In this document: positions 49,672-62,100 of the stretch, piece after piece
Layout of the letters: each line of letters starts with the position of its first letter
How positions within the stretch are numbered: the stretch's first letter is position 1
Origin: Gossypium raimondii
Lineage: Eukaryota; Streptophyta; Magnoliopsida; Malvales; Malvaceae
NCBI RefSeq assembly: GCF_025698545.1
Contig: NC_068569.1
Location: forward strand, 9,982,001-10,046,000
Length of the DNA: 64,000 bases
Direction of reading: 5' to 3'
Translations under genes and position numbers: made by a program
Notes under the pieces: generated by a model
Told to the model about the DNA's origin: nothing
Seen by the model: only the letters and a program-made list of their open reading frames with translations
Database searches by the model: none

Positions 49672-50030
49672 GTTAGTAAAATTATCAAATTATATAAAAT
49701 TATTAATTGTTACTACCAATCAAAAATTGTATTAATTGTATTAATAGTTAGTAAAATTATCAAATTATATAAAATTATTAATTGTTACTACCGGTCAAAA
49801 AATTGTATTAATTGTATTAATAGTTAGTAAAATTATCAAATTATATAAAATTATTAATTGTTACTACCGGTCAAAAAATTGTATTAATTGTATTAATAGT
49901 TAGTAAAATTATCAAATTATATAAAATTATTAATTGTTACTACCAAAAAAAATTGTATTAATTGTATTAATGATTAGTAAAATTATCAAATTATATAAAA
50001 TTATTAATGGTTAGTAAAATTATTAAATTA
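49672..50030. repeat. ~76-bp AT-rich tandem repeat, 4-5 copies
   Basis: The unit begins gttagtaaaattatcaaatt and includes 'attgttactacc'. Unit starts are at 49672, 49747, 49823, 49899 and 49972, then a shortened copy at 50010, so the period is 73-76 bp. It passes directly into the TTAGGG-type repeat. Confidence 0.85.
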
Positions 50031-51090
50031 GGTTAGGGTTAGGGTTTTAATCAAATTAGGTTAGGGTATGGTTTTTACTTAAATTAGGCTAGGGTTAGGG
50101 TTAGAGTTTTTAATTAAATTAGGTTAGGGTTATGATTTTAATCAAATTAGGTTAGGGTTAAGATTTTTAATTAAATTAGGTTAGGGTTAGGGTTTTTAAT
50201 CAAATTAGGTTAGGGGTAGGGTTTTTAATCAAATTAGTTTAGGGTTAGGGTTTTTAATTCAATTAAGTTAGAGTTAGGGTTTTTAATTAAATTAGGTTAG
50301 GGTTTTTAATCAAATTAGGTTAGGGGTAGGGTTTTTAATCCAATTAGGTTAGGGGTAGGGTTTTTAATCCAATTAGGTTAGGGGTAGGGTTTTTAATTAA
50401 ATTAGGTTAGGGATACGGTTTAGGGGTAGGGTTTTTAATCAAATTAGGTTAGGGATACGGTTTTTAATTAAATTAGGTTAGGGGTAGGTTTTTAATCAAA
50501 TTAGGTTAGGGGTACGATTTTTAATCAAATTAGGTTAGGGTTAGGGTTATTAATCAAATTAGGTTAGGGTTAGAGTTTTTAATCAAATTAGGTTAGGGTT
50601 AGGGTTTTTAATTAAATTCGATTAGGGTTAGGGTTTTTAATCAAATTCAGTTAGGGTTAAGGTTTTTAATCAAATTAGGTTAGTTAGGGTTAGGGTTTTT
50701 AATCAAATTAGGTTAGGGGTACGGTTTTTACCTAAATTAGGTTAGAGTTAAGGTTTTTAATTAAATTAGGTTAGGGTTAGGGTTAGGGTTTTTAATTAAA
50801 TTAGGTTAGGGTTAGGGTTTTTAATCGAATTAGGTTAGGGTTAGGGTTTTTAATGAAATTAGGTTAGGGGTAGGGATTTTAATCAAATTAGGTTAGGGTT
50901 AGGGTTTTTAATTAAATTAGGTTAGGGTTTTTAATCAAATTAGGTTAGGGTTAGGGTTTTTAATCAAATTAGGTTAGGGTTAGGGTTTTTAATCAAATTA
51001 GGTTAGGGTTAGGGCTTTTAATCAAATTAGTTTAGGGTTAAGGTTTTAATCAAATTAGGTTAGGGTTTGGGGTTTTAGGGTTTATGGTTT
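50026..51090. repeat. TTAGGG-containing minisatellite, ~29-bp unit
   Basis: About 1.06 kb of repeats of the form aaattaggttagggttagggtttttaatc, with variants (ggggtaggg, ggatacgg, ggttaagg). The core TTAGGG resembles vertebrate-type telomere repeat rather than the usual plant TTTAGGG; a few TTTAGGG units appear only at the right edge (51080-51100). Confidence 0.9.
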
Positions 51091-53260
51091 AGGGTTTAGA
51101 ATTCAGTGTCACATGGCGGCCTTCGACGGTTACGCGTTGGATTCCTCCTTTCTCTAGCTTCCGGCGGCGGTTGTTGTTTCTCCGGTGGGGATTCTGGTTC
51201 TTCCGGTTCGGTATCTGGTTGTCGAACTTGGGATGATGATCCACTTTCAAAGAATAGTGTGGTGGAGGTGTTTGCATCAGGAACGGCGACGGTGTTTGAA
51301 ACTCATACGTTGGTGGGGATTGGTAAAAAGAAGAGCTCCCCGACGGCCCCCCTTGCGATCCCTCGTGCGCCGTTGGCCTATACATCGGCAGTCCGCTCGG
51401 CATAATAGAAAATGGAGCTGAACCGGGCATTTGGCTCCTACCTGCCATAGGACTCGGAAAAGGATACATATAAGGGTTAGGGTACATATAAGGGCTAGGA
51501 AACGCATCTGGCATCATCTGAAAAGGCGGTTGCGTGGGTATCATCGGTTGTACTGCTGCGTCGGGTGACTGCGTCGGTGCTCTCGTTGGGCCTGGTGATT
51601 GCATGGCCGCTGATGATAGGCCGGGTGAATGTTTGGGCCTCGTTGAGGGGCTGCCTTCGTTGTCTTGTTGTCTTGGATTTAGAGGCCCGCACCTTTCCCT
51701 TTCGCGACGTATTTGTCACTGCCTCTCTACTGGCGTCAGTAAATATGGCTTGCTATGGATCCTAAACCATGACATGTATTCTGGAACGCACGCTAACTCC
51801 GGAACGATGATTGGTTCCCGAGTAGGTAGATATTCATACCGATCTTCCCACATTTCCATGTACTCAGACTAGTATCTCGTCCAATCCGTATTCAATTGCC
51901 GAAGGTCGACTTTGTGTTGCTCGTCAAACACCTCAGGATCCACCGGAATCGGTTGTCTACATCCAAACTATAGTAGCACTCTGTCTGTCTGGTGCGGCTC
52001 CACGATTGCGTAGTTGATCAACACGACTTTCACGTGCCAAAGTTGTGGATTTTGTAAAAACTCTTTCGGGATTACTGCCCGAATTGCCGGATCCTCGTAT
52101 GGTGTCTATTGAAACTATATGAACATGATAGAAATATTAGTTATATTTATAATACTAAATACTAAATATCAATCGACTAGCGAATGTATAGAAATATCTA
52201 TTTTCAATAATACTTACTTCTGCTTCCGACCATTGGTCCAATAGAAGCCGTATATCTTCAAGTGAGGACGGTAATCGAGCATAACTTGCCGGATGGTTCC
52301 ACCTAAGTAAATAAATTTTTAGCATACTTTTATTTTTAAAAATCTACATAATAATTGTAAAATGTAATATAAAATTTGCCTCGTTATGAGTGGGAATGTA
52401 TACGGGTGGTTCACCCGAGGACGTAGAAATAGAAAGCGAAACCGTGCCCATGACTGCAGTAGTGATAGGTAACCTCCGATGTTTGCTCTCCTCGGTCGCG
52501 TCGCGCCGCACATCTCCCGATATAATGTTGCCTAGACAGTAGACCCCCAACTAAATTCACCGACTGCTCTAAAATCAGCGAGTTTCATCAGCCATCTTAG
52601 ATGTACGCGGCTCCGTGACATGTCGGGCATCAGATAACCTCCAATTATTTGTAGAATGTATGCCCGAGCATATCGGATTCTTTTAATTTCGGTTGAATCT
52701 TCATTCGGATCAGGGAATGTGTCACGTAACCAGCCCATCTCGACCTTACCTCCCTCCATTTTCTCCGGAATAGCGTCCAGAAGCTTGTAGCACACCGCCT
52801 CCCAATTGCTAGATTGGGCAGACCCGATAACTGGGCACCTGTCCACCCGCAATCCTAATTGCAGATGGACATCTTCTAGAGTGATAGTGTACTCTCCACA
52901 TGGAGGATGGAATGTGTGCGTCTCGGGTCTCCACCTCTCGATCAACGCACTGATCAGTTTCGGGTCCAACTTGCATCCCCGGCCTACCGTCGCCACGTGC
53001 CAAAAACCAGCTTCCTACAGGTAGTTCTTTACCAACGGTGATGGAAGAGCATGCATATTCCGGATTGCATTCCAATACCTGATCTACAGACTTTTATAAC
53101 AAATAATAAATTAATAATTATCTAAAAATGCATAAATAAAAAATTCTTAAATAATATTTAAAAATTAAATTTAACACTTACCATTTTCATTTGTTCCACC
53201 GATATGTGATGATTATCAAGACGAGTCAATGATCCGGCTATTGATGAAATCGTACAAATT
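51089..53260 (-). pseudogene. plant mobile domain (MAIN-like, 'PP7 long form') transposon gene, broken
   Basis: Plant mobile domain proteins occur as cellular MAIN/MAIL proteins and inside plant transposons. A first exon (about 53182-53260) has 'GSLTRLDNHHISVEQMKM'. After an intron (53091-53181) come 'GFWHVATVGRGCKLD', 'RWRPETHTFHPPCGEYTITL', 'MGWLRDTFPDP', 'RYARAYILQIIGGYLMPD' and 'LQSWARFRF', then a second intron, 'LEDIRLLLDQWSEAE', and a last exon (about 52116-51089) ending in a Pro/Met/Ser-rich tail. Six in-frame stops interrupt it: 53015-53017, 52532-52534, 52106-52108, 51968-51970, 51869-51871, 51716-51718; there is also a frameshift near 53070. The last four are in one otherwise continuous frame. 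The final codons run into the minisatellite, so the true C-terminus may be lost. Function is unknown even for intact copies. Confidence 0.88.
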
Positions 53261-53559
53261 TTTACGATTTATAAAAATATAAAAAAAATTTAAAATTATT
53301 TTAAAAAAGGAAATTGAGAGCAAATTGAAATTAAATATGGATTTGAGAGAATTTTGGAAGGAAATTGAGAGGAATTTGAAATTAAATATGGATTTGAGAG
53401 AATTTTGAAAGGAAATTGAGAGGAATTGAGAGGAAATATGAGAGGATTTGTTTGTGAAAAAAAAGGGGTGGGAGTATTTATCGTTTTTTTTTTTACCGTT
53501 GGGGGGGGCAACGGTCAAATTTTTGACCGTTGGGTACTGTTCACACGCGGGTGAAAATC

Positions 53560-53636
53560 GCGTCCACGTCAGCAACTCGAGCTGACGTGGACGCGGTTTA
53601 CTGGCGTGTACCCTTACATCGCGCTGACGTGGACGC
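53560..53636. repeat. three copies of GCGTCCACGTCAGC, two forming a perfect hairpin
   Basis: gcgtccacgtcagc (53560-53573) is followed after 7 bp by its exact inverse (53581-53594), and the inverse form recurs at 53623-53636. They lie about 300-375 bp upstream of the mobile-domain reading frame, where its promoter should be. Each contains CACGTCAGC, a bZIP-like ACGT core. Confidence 0.8.
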
Positions 53637-53733
53637 GATTTCGCAGAAAATGGACCATTCCGGTAAATAATTAAATAATGGGCCCATTTCGATAATTTTT
53701 GAAAAAAATGGGCTTTTATTGGTAAATTGCCCA

Positions 53734-54512
53734 TAGTTCACGACATAAATCAATTTTTATATATTAGCTTTAATATTGGAGCATTAATATTTGGTATTGT
53801 TTATATATATTTAAAGTAATTTCAGTAGCAACATGGAGGTTGTAGACTCTATTATGAAGCTACTTTAGTTGGATTGTAGCACCGGGAAGAATTTATGATA
53901 GTAAAAATGTAAAACGCTTAAAGATGCCAAAGTAATCTATATATTGGTTAGCCGAAGAGATAAGATGGGATAAATAATCTGCCTTCCCTACATTGTTCTG
54001 CCCCTAAATCATTCTCACGTAAATTTTAAATTTCCGTTTCGTATAGGAAACCAGTGATACGGCTGCCGTATTAACTAAAACAGGTGTGGACCGTTTTAAT
54101 TAATGTGCATGCTTATAGATTAGACTAAAATTAATTTTCTTTTATATGTTATCTATGTATTAATTAAATTATATTTAGTTATTTTTATAAATTTTATAAT
54201 TTTTATTTATGTTACGATTAAGGAATTAAAATATAATAATATATAATTTTAATTTTAAATGTGAGTTTAAATAATATAAGTATTAATAAATAATGTTCTT
54301 ACGATTAAACGTGAGGTTTATTACACAGTGCGTGTTATTTTTGAATCTAAAATTTCAAATGCAAACTCTATTAAGGATTTTTTAAAATCCAAGGAGCGAA
54401 GAAATAAACTTTGTGCCTTATTTTTCTTCACTATCGTTACTACCAATATATATATATATATATATATATGTGTGCCAAAACCAAACCCTTTTCTCCTAGT
54501 TTTACCAAACTT
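53734..54512. repeat. direct repeat copy B (~779 bp) right of the mobile-domain insertion
   Basis: Counterpart of 48610-49395 in the same orientation. Past its right end (54513 on) the sequence continues into the unique DNA leading to the RING exon, so this copy probably retains the original junction. Confidence 0.9.
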
Positions 54513-54868
54513 CTACGAGTCCACATTAAATTTGGTGGTAAATAATACAAATATAACTATATTTTACCCATTTTTTATATTTTACATTTTAAGTAAAAAA
54601 TGTAAAATAATCTGTGTAAAAAATATACTAGAAATTCAATCACACGCATGTGTATTAAGACAATGTATTTAAAGCACAAAGGTGAATTTGAAAGTAACAT
54701 AGGATAATATTCAACCAAAGTTGGCATAAGTATTTCTCTTTATTCAGATGGTTTACAATTTATAAGTAGAATACATACAGATAGACTCCTGAGGTGGTTA
54801 TATGAGATTTGATTTTTGCCTGTACTAGGATTTTAGTAATACAGCATACAGAATTGAGGTGTTGACAG

Positions 54869-55066
54869 GTATGTTGTATTTGCTTGGCAAAATATGCAGA
54901 CAATGATGAGCTGAGGGAGCTGCCATGCATCCATTTCTTCCATGCGGAGTGTGTAAATAAGTGGGTGAAATTCAATGCCTCTTGTCCCTTATGTAAAAGC
55001 GATGTTGGTGGGAGCAGCACTGCTTCACCATTAGCTTGGGAAAGCGATGGACGAGAAACCAGTTGA
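54869..55066 (+). pseudogene. orphan terminal exon of a RING-H2 zinc-finger gene
   Basis: A GACAG acceptor at 54868 is followed by a frame reading 'VCCICLAKYADNDELRELPC', then 'IHFFHAECVNKW' and 'CPLCKSDVG', ending in TGA at 55064-55066. The zinc ligands C-x2-C, C-x-H, x2-H-x2-C and C-P-L-C form a complete RING-H2 domain, the E2-binding module of ubiquitin ligases. In Arabidopsis the gene before NAA15 (I recall At1g80400) encodes a membrane RING protein with this domain at its C-terminus. No upstream exons were found between 54513 and 54868 or left of the insertion, so I treat it as a decapitated relic. It could still be a real last exon if the 5' part lies in DNA I failed to recognise. Confidence 0.6.
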
Positions 55067-56118
55067 AGATGGCACAATGTCTGAACGTTTCTCAACTTTT
55101 GCTGCTTGTTTTTTGTAGCATAGCTGGGTCTCTATATATACATTTATTGTTTTTTCTTGCCACGTAATTATTTAGATCGGACTTCCCTTTACCAGGAAAT
55201 TTTCAACTAAATTTGAAACAGGCGTTAATAATCAGATCAAATTCTAAGTTAATATGTATGATATGTTTTTTAGTCCTCAATCAATCCTGTTAATGTACAC
55301 ACTTCAACATTTTGATATTTCAAAAAATATCGACCTCAACTTTGCATCTAGCTCCGACTTTTGCCGTTTTGACATCAATACAAGTCCGTTAAATAAATAA
55401 AAAGATCAACAAGGGTAGGGAAAATATTACCATCTGAAAGCTAATTATACTTTTTACCTATACTCTCCTGCATTTCGCATGATGAATCATAATAATTAAG
55501 AATGAATAATTTAATTGCAATTCAAAATTTAATGATAAAATCACGCAGCAACCACAAGGGCAACAAAACTAGTAATTTAATGATCAGCGCCACTCATTTC
55601 GACTCCATTGGCAAAATTTTCCACGTTTATGTATTAACAAATACTACATTTATGATGTGACTGACTGACTGACCAAGTTATGAAATGGGCAAAGTACAAC
55701 ATGCTTCAAACATTCGCCTCCCTTCTACGTTCACCTCAATACTCCTTTACCAAACAAAACTTTCTATAGCGCCTCAAAGTTTGTGGCAAACCATGGAGCC
55801 CAGCTCTAAGGATCGCTCAACCAAATGGTAAGCAATTTTAAAGCGATAATATTTTTTATATATATTATACATATACTCAACCCTAGAATCATTAATGAAA
55901 AAAAAAAATTATACACATTTGCAAAAGGAATGCATTTCATAATCAATAAAGGCAAAGAGAAATCTGATCTCACAGGATAGCCGTGGCTTTGCATAACTTC
56001 TAAGATACTCTCCTCTTTCCACGCCTGCCAAGGGCAATCATCCTTTGGTCTGCCATTCCATGCACATTTGAGTTTGAGCTCTGAACGTCAGTTGATGCAA
56101 ACAAGCAAAGCGTCACCT
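55067..56118. other. convergent spacer between the RING exon and NAA15
   Basis: It contains the former RING 3'UTR and the NAA15 3'UTR (approaching from the right). No gene or notable repeat is seen. Confidence 0.45.
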
Positions 56119-59100
56119 TCAAATTTTAAGGTTTTTAAATGCTTCTAGCTTTCCATTTGATGTAAAGGCGTTTCCACTTTGAATGATATCAGGACCGTTT
56201 GCACCCCCATTCAAGGGAGTTTCAGTATCCAGATTGTTCAAGGAGTTGTTCACAGCAGAGCTACGACTACCTTCAAAGTAGATAGAGTAAGGGAAGTACT
56301 CTGCACATCTCACTTTCCATCCTGCGGTATAAGACAATTATCAGACCAATGGCGTTAATTCCTTCGGCTTGAGCAATCTTTACCATAGACAATTAGCCTT
56401 TCCAGAAGAGTAGAAAGCATTATCAATAGCAACTGACATGCATATTTCCACTATTTGCAGGATAAATTTCCCGCATATACTCAAAAAGGTTTTGGAACCC
56501 CTGCAATAGCTGAGTGCTATATAAAACAGACCAAAACATAAGACAGCAAATGAGAACAAAAATTTGAATAACGAAAGTCTTAAGCACAAATATATCCCTT
56601 CAAATTGTCTACAGGTTACAGAATTGTAATTCAATTACCTATAAGACACCTACCAACTAAAGCAGCCATTTCTCAAGTAATTTGGTCACCATAACAAGAA
56701 TTGAATAATCAGTGATAAATAGGAGTAAAAACTGATCATGAAGTCCAACTTTCTTTAAGATGCAAACAATATCACAACATCCACATTTTGAAGATTAAAG
56801 ACCGTGTACTAACAAAAAACAAAAAGCCATCAGAGCTCGTAAGATTTACAGAAAATCATCGATTGATGTTGAAACCATAATTTTCTCTATATTTTTTTAA
56901 AGAATCCGAATATAGTGTAGTTCTTTGGGTAACTAATCTACAACATTTGATAACAGAATGATGATATTTAATATCATCGAAATTCTTACTAAAACACCTG
57001 TAAAAGTAATTCATTTCCTAAGAAGTTAATGGAGTTAAATTCAAAATTTTTTAGTCAGCATAAATTTATGTGGAGAACTGTAACTTACTCAAAGCAGCAT
57101 CTGTATCAATAAGAACATTGTCTAAGAGTTTATGGACTGCAATACAGTCCTTGAGTTTCCACTCCATTACCAATCCAAGTGCTCCATTCCTGGATAATAG
57201 AAACAGAAAGGGGCAATTAACCTCGAGAGAAAGTTGAGATGCATGGAATACATATCACACAGCAGAAACTTATTACGTTGGCACAACTTTATTGGATGAA
57301 TCTTCGATTATCTTAACAGCCTCAAGTTTCTTGGTGGGGTCCAAGGTATATAACATTTCTGCGACTGCTGCTCTATGCATCAAGGAATCTGAAGAACAGA
57401 AAAGTGAAACATTATATCACTATACCACCTACCTCAAGAAGCCCAAAATGCATCTAGTTAAATAAGCTCAGAAATACCTTCATGATTACCAAGGAAAATT
57501 TTGTTTGCCTCACTAAGAGTTTTCTCCTGCAATTGACTGGAGAAAGAGAAAAAAACAAAAGGGAATTAACGCATCTGGGATCAAACAAATAATAACAGTA
57601 ATACAACGAACTCCCACTTGGAGGAATAACTATCACAAAGCCATTTCTAGAAAAACCTGATGGAGGGACGCTCAGCTTCCAAGACACTCCACACAAGTTT
57701 TTCTGCACCAGACACCGGAGCGGGCATTGAGCTCACTTTATGGAAAAATTTGATCTGCATTACATAAAATTCAAAGGAGCCATGTAAAGACTAGATGACT
57801 TTGTATCTATGTACAAAAAAAGAAGGTACTTGTACTTTTGCAAGATGGTGCACAATATAGCAAGACAGATTTTACATACCAAGCAGCAATGTGAATCCGG
57901 ATTATCAGCATCCAACCTTAGCAGTTGCTTTACAGCCTTTAGGAAAAAGGAACAAAAACAAGACAAACATATTATTATGAGATCATGAAATAATAGAAGT
58001 ACAAGTGAGCAAAACCATTCTATGGGTACTTCAAATTCACCATTAAATAAGATTCAACAGATCCATGAATTTTAAAACAATCAAGAGTCAATTTTCAAGT
58101 GTTTTATCACATAATTTACACTAAATCCAAAATCCAAAATTCCTTCTTTTAAATTCAAGTTACAAACACAAGATAAGGCAAAGATGTTTGGTTTTAATGA
58201 TGCAGTTTCATTACTCCAACCAAGTATCAAGGCAGCAAGTGAAAATGAGACGAGGGGGATTCCTAACAGAGTAAACTGATCCAAATTCTTAATCCACTTG
58301 GTTACATTTAAAAATCAGTTCTAGTTGGTCAAAGACAGAGAGAAGAAACACAATCATGTTCAATGCAAATATAAATACCTGAAAGGCAAGCAAAATCTTC
58401 GGCTTTCTCATATTTACTTCAAAAGAAAGCAAGTGTGTCTCCAAAGAATCAGATGAGTTCTTCTGAAGCAACTTCAAGTACTTTGTTGCTTCCGACAAGG
58501 GATCATCAGTCTATAAAATATATAACATTAAACAGAGACCTAGCTTAATAGGCATTAGAGACATTTTTACAGAAAAAGAGGACTTCAATCAGGAATCTAA
58601 TGCATATATATTAAGAAGAAAGACAAATCTAGATAACCTTCAATAAATTTTCTCCATAAGGATCTGGATCTACAGGTTTAATGTGTCGTTTCCCAGACTT
58701 AGACGTTCCGCAAGCACTTGATCCTTCAATTTTCTCCTCTGCCTCCTAAAATAAAGCACAGCATTAGATTAAATCATCAAAGAAATGTTATCCAAGAATC
58801 ATCAAATAAAGCTGATATACTTTCTTAGCTCGTTCTGCCTTCCTCTGCTTTTTCATTTTCTTTTTTTGAGTAGCCTTTGAAGTGTTGTCCTCTACTTCAG
58901 CTGGTGAGTTCAAAGGAGAATCGTACAACTTTAGGTAGCATCTGTACTTCAAAAATAAGTTAGGAGTTGAGGCACTCATCAATTTTGAGCAAAGGTTTTC
59001 TGAAAAAAGAGATACCACATGGGAGCCAGACAATGATTCAATCACAATAACTATTAACCCAATTTATGGTCTATCACAGTATCATCCACTCCCGTTCCAC

Positions 59101-62100
59101 CATACAATCATTAAGAATCAATGCAGAAGTGCTAAATCAACAAATAATTTTTGCTACAGTAAAGTACAACTCTCTATCCTTAACCCAACAGAAATCCAGG
59201 AACCATCTTCGTCTCATTAAACCAGCCACAATCTCAAATTGCAACTTGCCCACAAAATAATTGCTTCTAATATTATCATAATAAAGGAACAAAAATTACC
59301 TTCAAGAAAATTTTCATACAGCAAGGTTCAGACAATGCATTGTTGCAACTTTCAACTAACACATAATGAATGCACCTGAAATGCAATCATCCCCCCATTC
59401 CCCAGAAGGTTAAAGCAAAAAGAGGCAAAGACTGACAACGATGGAGTCTGAATTTTAGAAATAGGAGATAAAAAATAAAATTGAAGAAGGTTTTAAGCTT
59501 GCAAGAGGAAAACCATAAAAAGCAGGAAAAAGAATTTCATAAAAGGATGAAGGTATACAAAGTTCAAACAACAAGATCAACAAGACGCAGGAACCGGCAA
59601 CTGGAAGATCATCGAATCAACTTCTCATCAATAATGCAGGTAAGTTTTTTTTTTTTCTGTCACAAATGGTAGCTACATTCTTACCATTTGGTGTTGAAAA
59701 ACTAGTTTGGTCTTATATTTAGGAAAGATTATCACAAATGTAGAAGACAAGGTCACCAAAAATCAAGCGCAGCTTTGCTACCACAGGCGCACTTCATTAC
59801 AACCTCACTTACAATTCTTTATGTGCAAGAAGAAAAAATGCAATCAAAATGATCAATAATTCGGGGCAGTTTTCAAATCAAAATTCAAGCCCAGTGTAGG
59901 AAAAAAGAAAAAATCAAGCCCGGATAAACCTTAATTGATTAAAAAAGTAAGGAATCAATCACTCAAGATCGATCTTCTTTGATTCAAAGTGAGGAATCAG
60001 AGACGCAAGAAAACAAGATGCATAGAAGCAATAAAAAATGTCACAGATAATCAAACAGAATAAGTCTACTATGAATCCCTGAAAAGCTAGCAGATCAAAC
60101 AAAATGCTTCACCTGATGGCACCAGCTGCTGCTTTGTGAAAATAAGCATGGGAATGCAACCGATCTTGAAGTCTTAGCATATCAACATATGCACGCAGTG
60201 TCATTTTCCGTAAACAATAAGAATGAAAATCAAATTGATCTTCAGTAATATCAGCATAGTGCTTCTCCACAGCTAAAAATTTCTTTAGGGCCCGTCCAAG
60301 ATCACCTTGTCGAAAGTAGCTTTCACCAGAAGCAAGTTCATACCTTCAAAACATGAACAACACTCAGTAGATGTATTCAGATTATAATAAGAGACAGCAA
60401 TATGCCCAAGGCAATAAACAAAAACAAACCACATGCACTGCATGTCATGAAGGTTGTTGTGCTGGTCTCCATCTTTTGTGAACAATACAACAATTTTTTC
60501 TGCCAAAGCCACCTATAAGAGTACAAAAAGCTTGTTGAGTGTACAATAATAGCGATAGAGACAAATATCAAATACAAAAGAAAAAAAGATGGGGGGGGGG
60601 GGGCAGCTTCAGAACCTGATCAGCCTGCAACATACGCTTGACAGATTCACTGTTTATGTAGCGGTCTGCAAGATCCATACACCTAGCTTCATCTGCCAAT
60701 GAAGCCGCAGCTACCAAATCACCAGCATGTTTCAATATCCGGCTCTGTGATCAAAGCAGAAGCAACTAATATACACCTACAGCCAGCTTCAAGAAAATTC
60801 CAAGAACTTTTCTAGAAGACAGTAAAAGAAAAAGGCTCATAAAGAAGCTATAGCCATGTGGCCAAAACCCTATAAGCAATAAAACCCCCAAAATCCTAAG
60901 AAAAGAGGTCATATACTTGGCTCATGCCCATTAAGATTTATTTTCCTCAAGAAAAACTTGTGTCCATTTTATATAAATATGTACAGCAACTTCGCACAAT
61001 TTAGTGCACAACAAATAGACAATCAAGTTCAGCATCATGGTAAGTGACAAGTCTAACAAGCAAGTAATAAGTCCAAGGAAATATCTTGAAGAGTTCTCAA
61101 GCAATGATATGCCTCATGAAATGTGAGCCGCATCAGGCAAAACAAAGTCAAATACAGGAATACTGAAATTTTTTTAAATGATCCACCTGAAAAAAAAAAT
61201 TAAAAACAGGCAGATGAAGAATGCAAAAATTTTAAGGTTGATGACAAGAACAGACCTTGACAGAGTATAAATCAATTCCAGTTGGCGTGTGCTGTATAGC
61301 CTCATCAATTTTTGAAAGAGCAATGTCATACTGTCCTCTTCTGTCATAATGCTGCATCAATAACTCTGAAGTTATTCAAAGGAAAACGCAAAAGAGAGCA
61401 CCAGATATTTATTGCAAAGAAACTGACCATGGCCCATGGAGTGAGGAAAGCAGATGGTTACCTACCTGAGCCAAAAAGAACAAAATCCATAAAAGTGTTG
61501 AAGGGGGCTCCTTCTCAGTCCTGACATCAATATGAAACACAAGAGAGCAAATGACTCAGCATAATACCAAATGTGTGCTTGTGCATAAGCAAACAAACAA
61601 AAAACATATAGGACTTCACACACAACCATGTAAAATAACCATTATGTACACATTTAACAGAAGGAATAAACAACTGAGAGAGGACTTGACTAAACAATTG
61701 GCTGTAATAGATAAATAGCACTGGACCAAACCCAATATCTAAACATTTTAAAACTCTTAAGACTTGCTACAATATCACACAACCACCTGAAATTATATAT
61801 TAACTCTAAGGGTAGCAAATCCAAGTATTTATTTGCTTTAAAGACGTATTATACTATTACACATGGGTTGAAAGCATATAATACCTATCAGGGTATCTCC
61901 CGTCCCCACTAATTGAATGCTCCAGCTCAAGAATAAGTTGCTCCAATATGTCTGCCTGTAGAAGTGTCAAAAAAGCGAGACATTAGTCTTAATATCATGT
62001 ACCCTACTAGTTGGCAAGTAGTGTAGGCTAATATTTAAAATCTTAATTTTAACTTTTAAATGCAAGGAAACTTACCTTGCCGGGTTGATCATACAAAGGA

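Noticed and set aside
49672-51090. CRISPR-like array
   Set aside because: Units are head-to-tail tandem repeats without spacers, in a eukaryotic genome.
51106-51872. Plus-strand open frames over the mobile-domain region
   Set aside because: They are antisense shadows of the minus-strand proline-rich exon.
48610-54512. The paired ~780-bp repeats as LTRs of a retrotransposon
   Set aside because: Ends lack TG...CA, and there is no primer-binding site, gag or pol between them.
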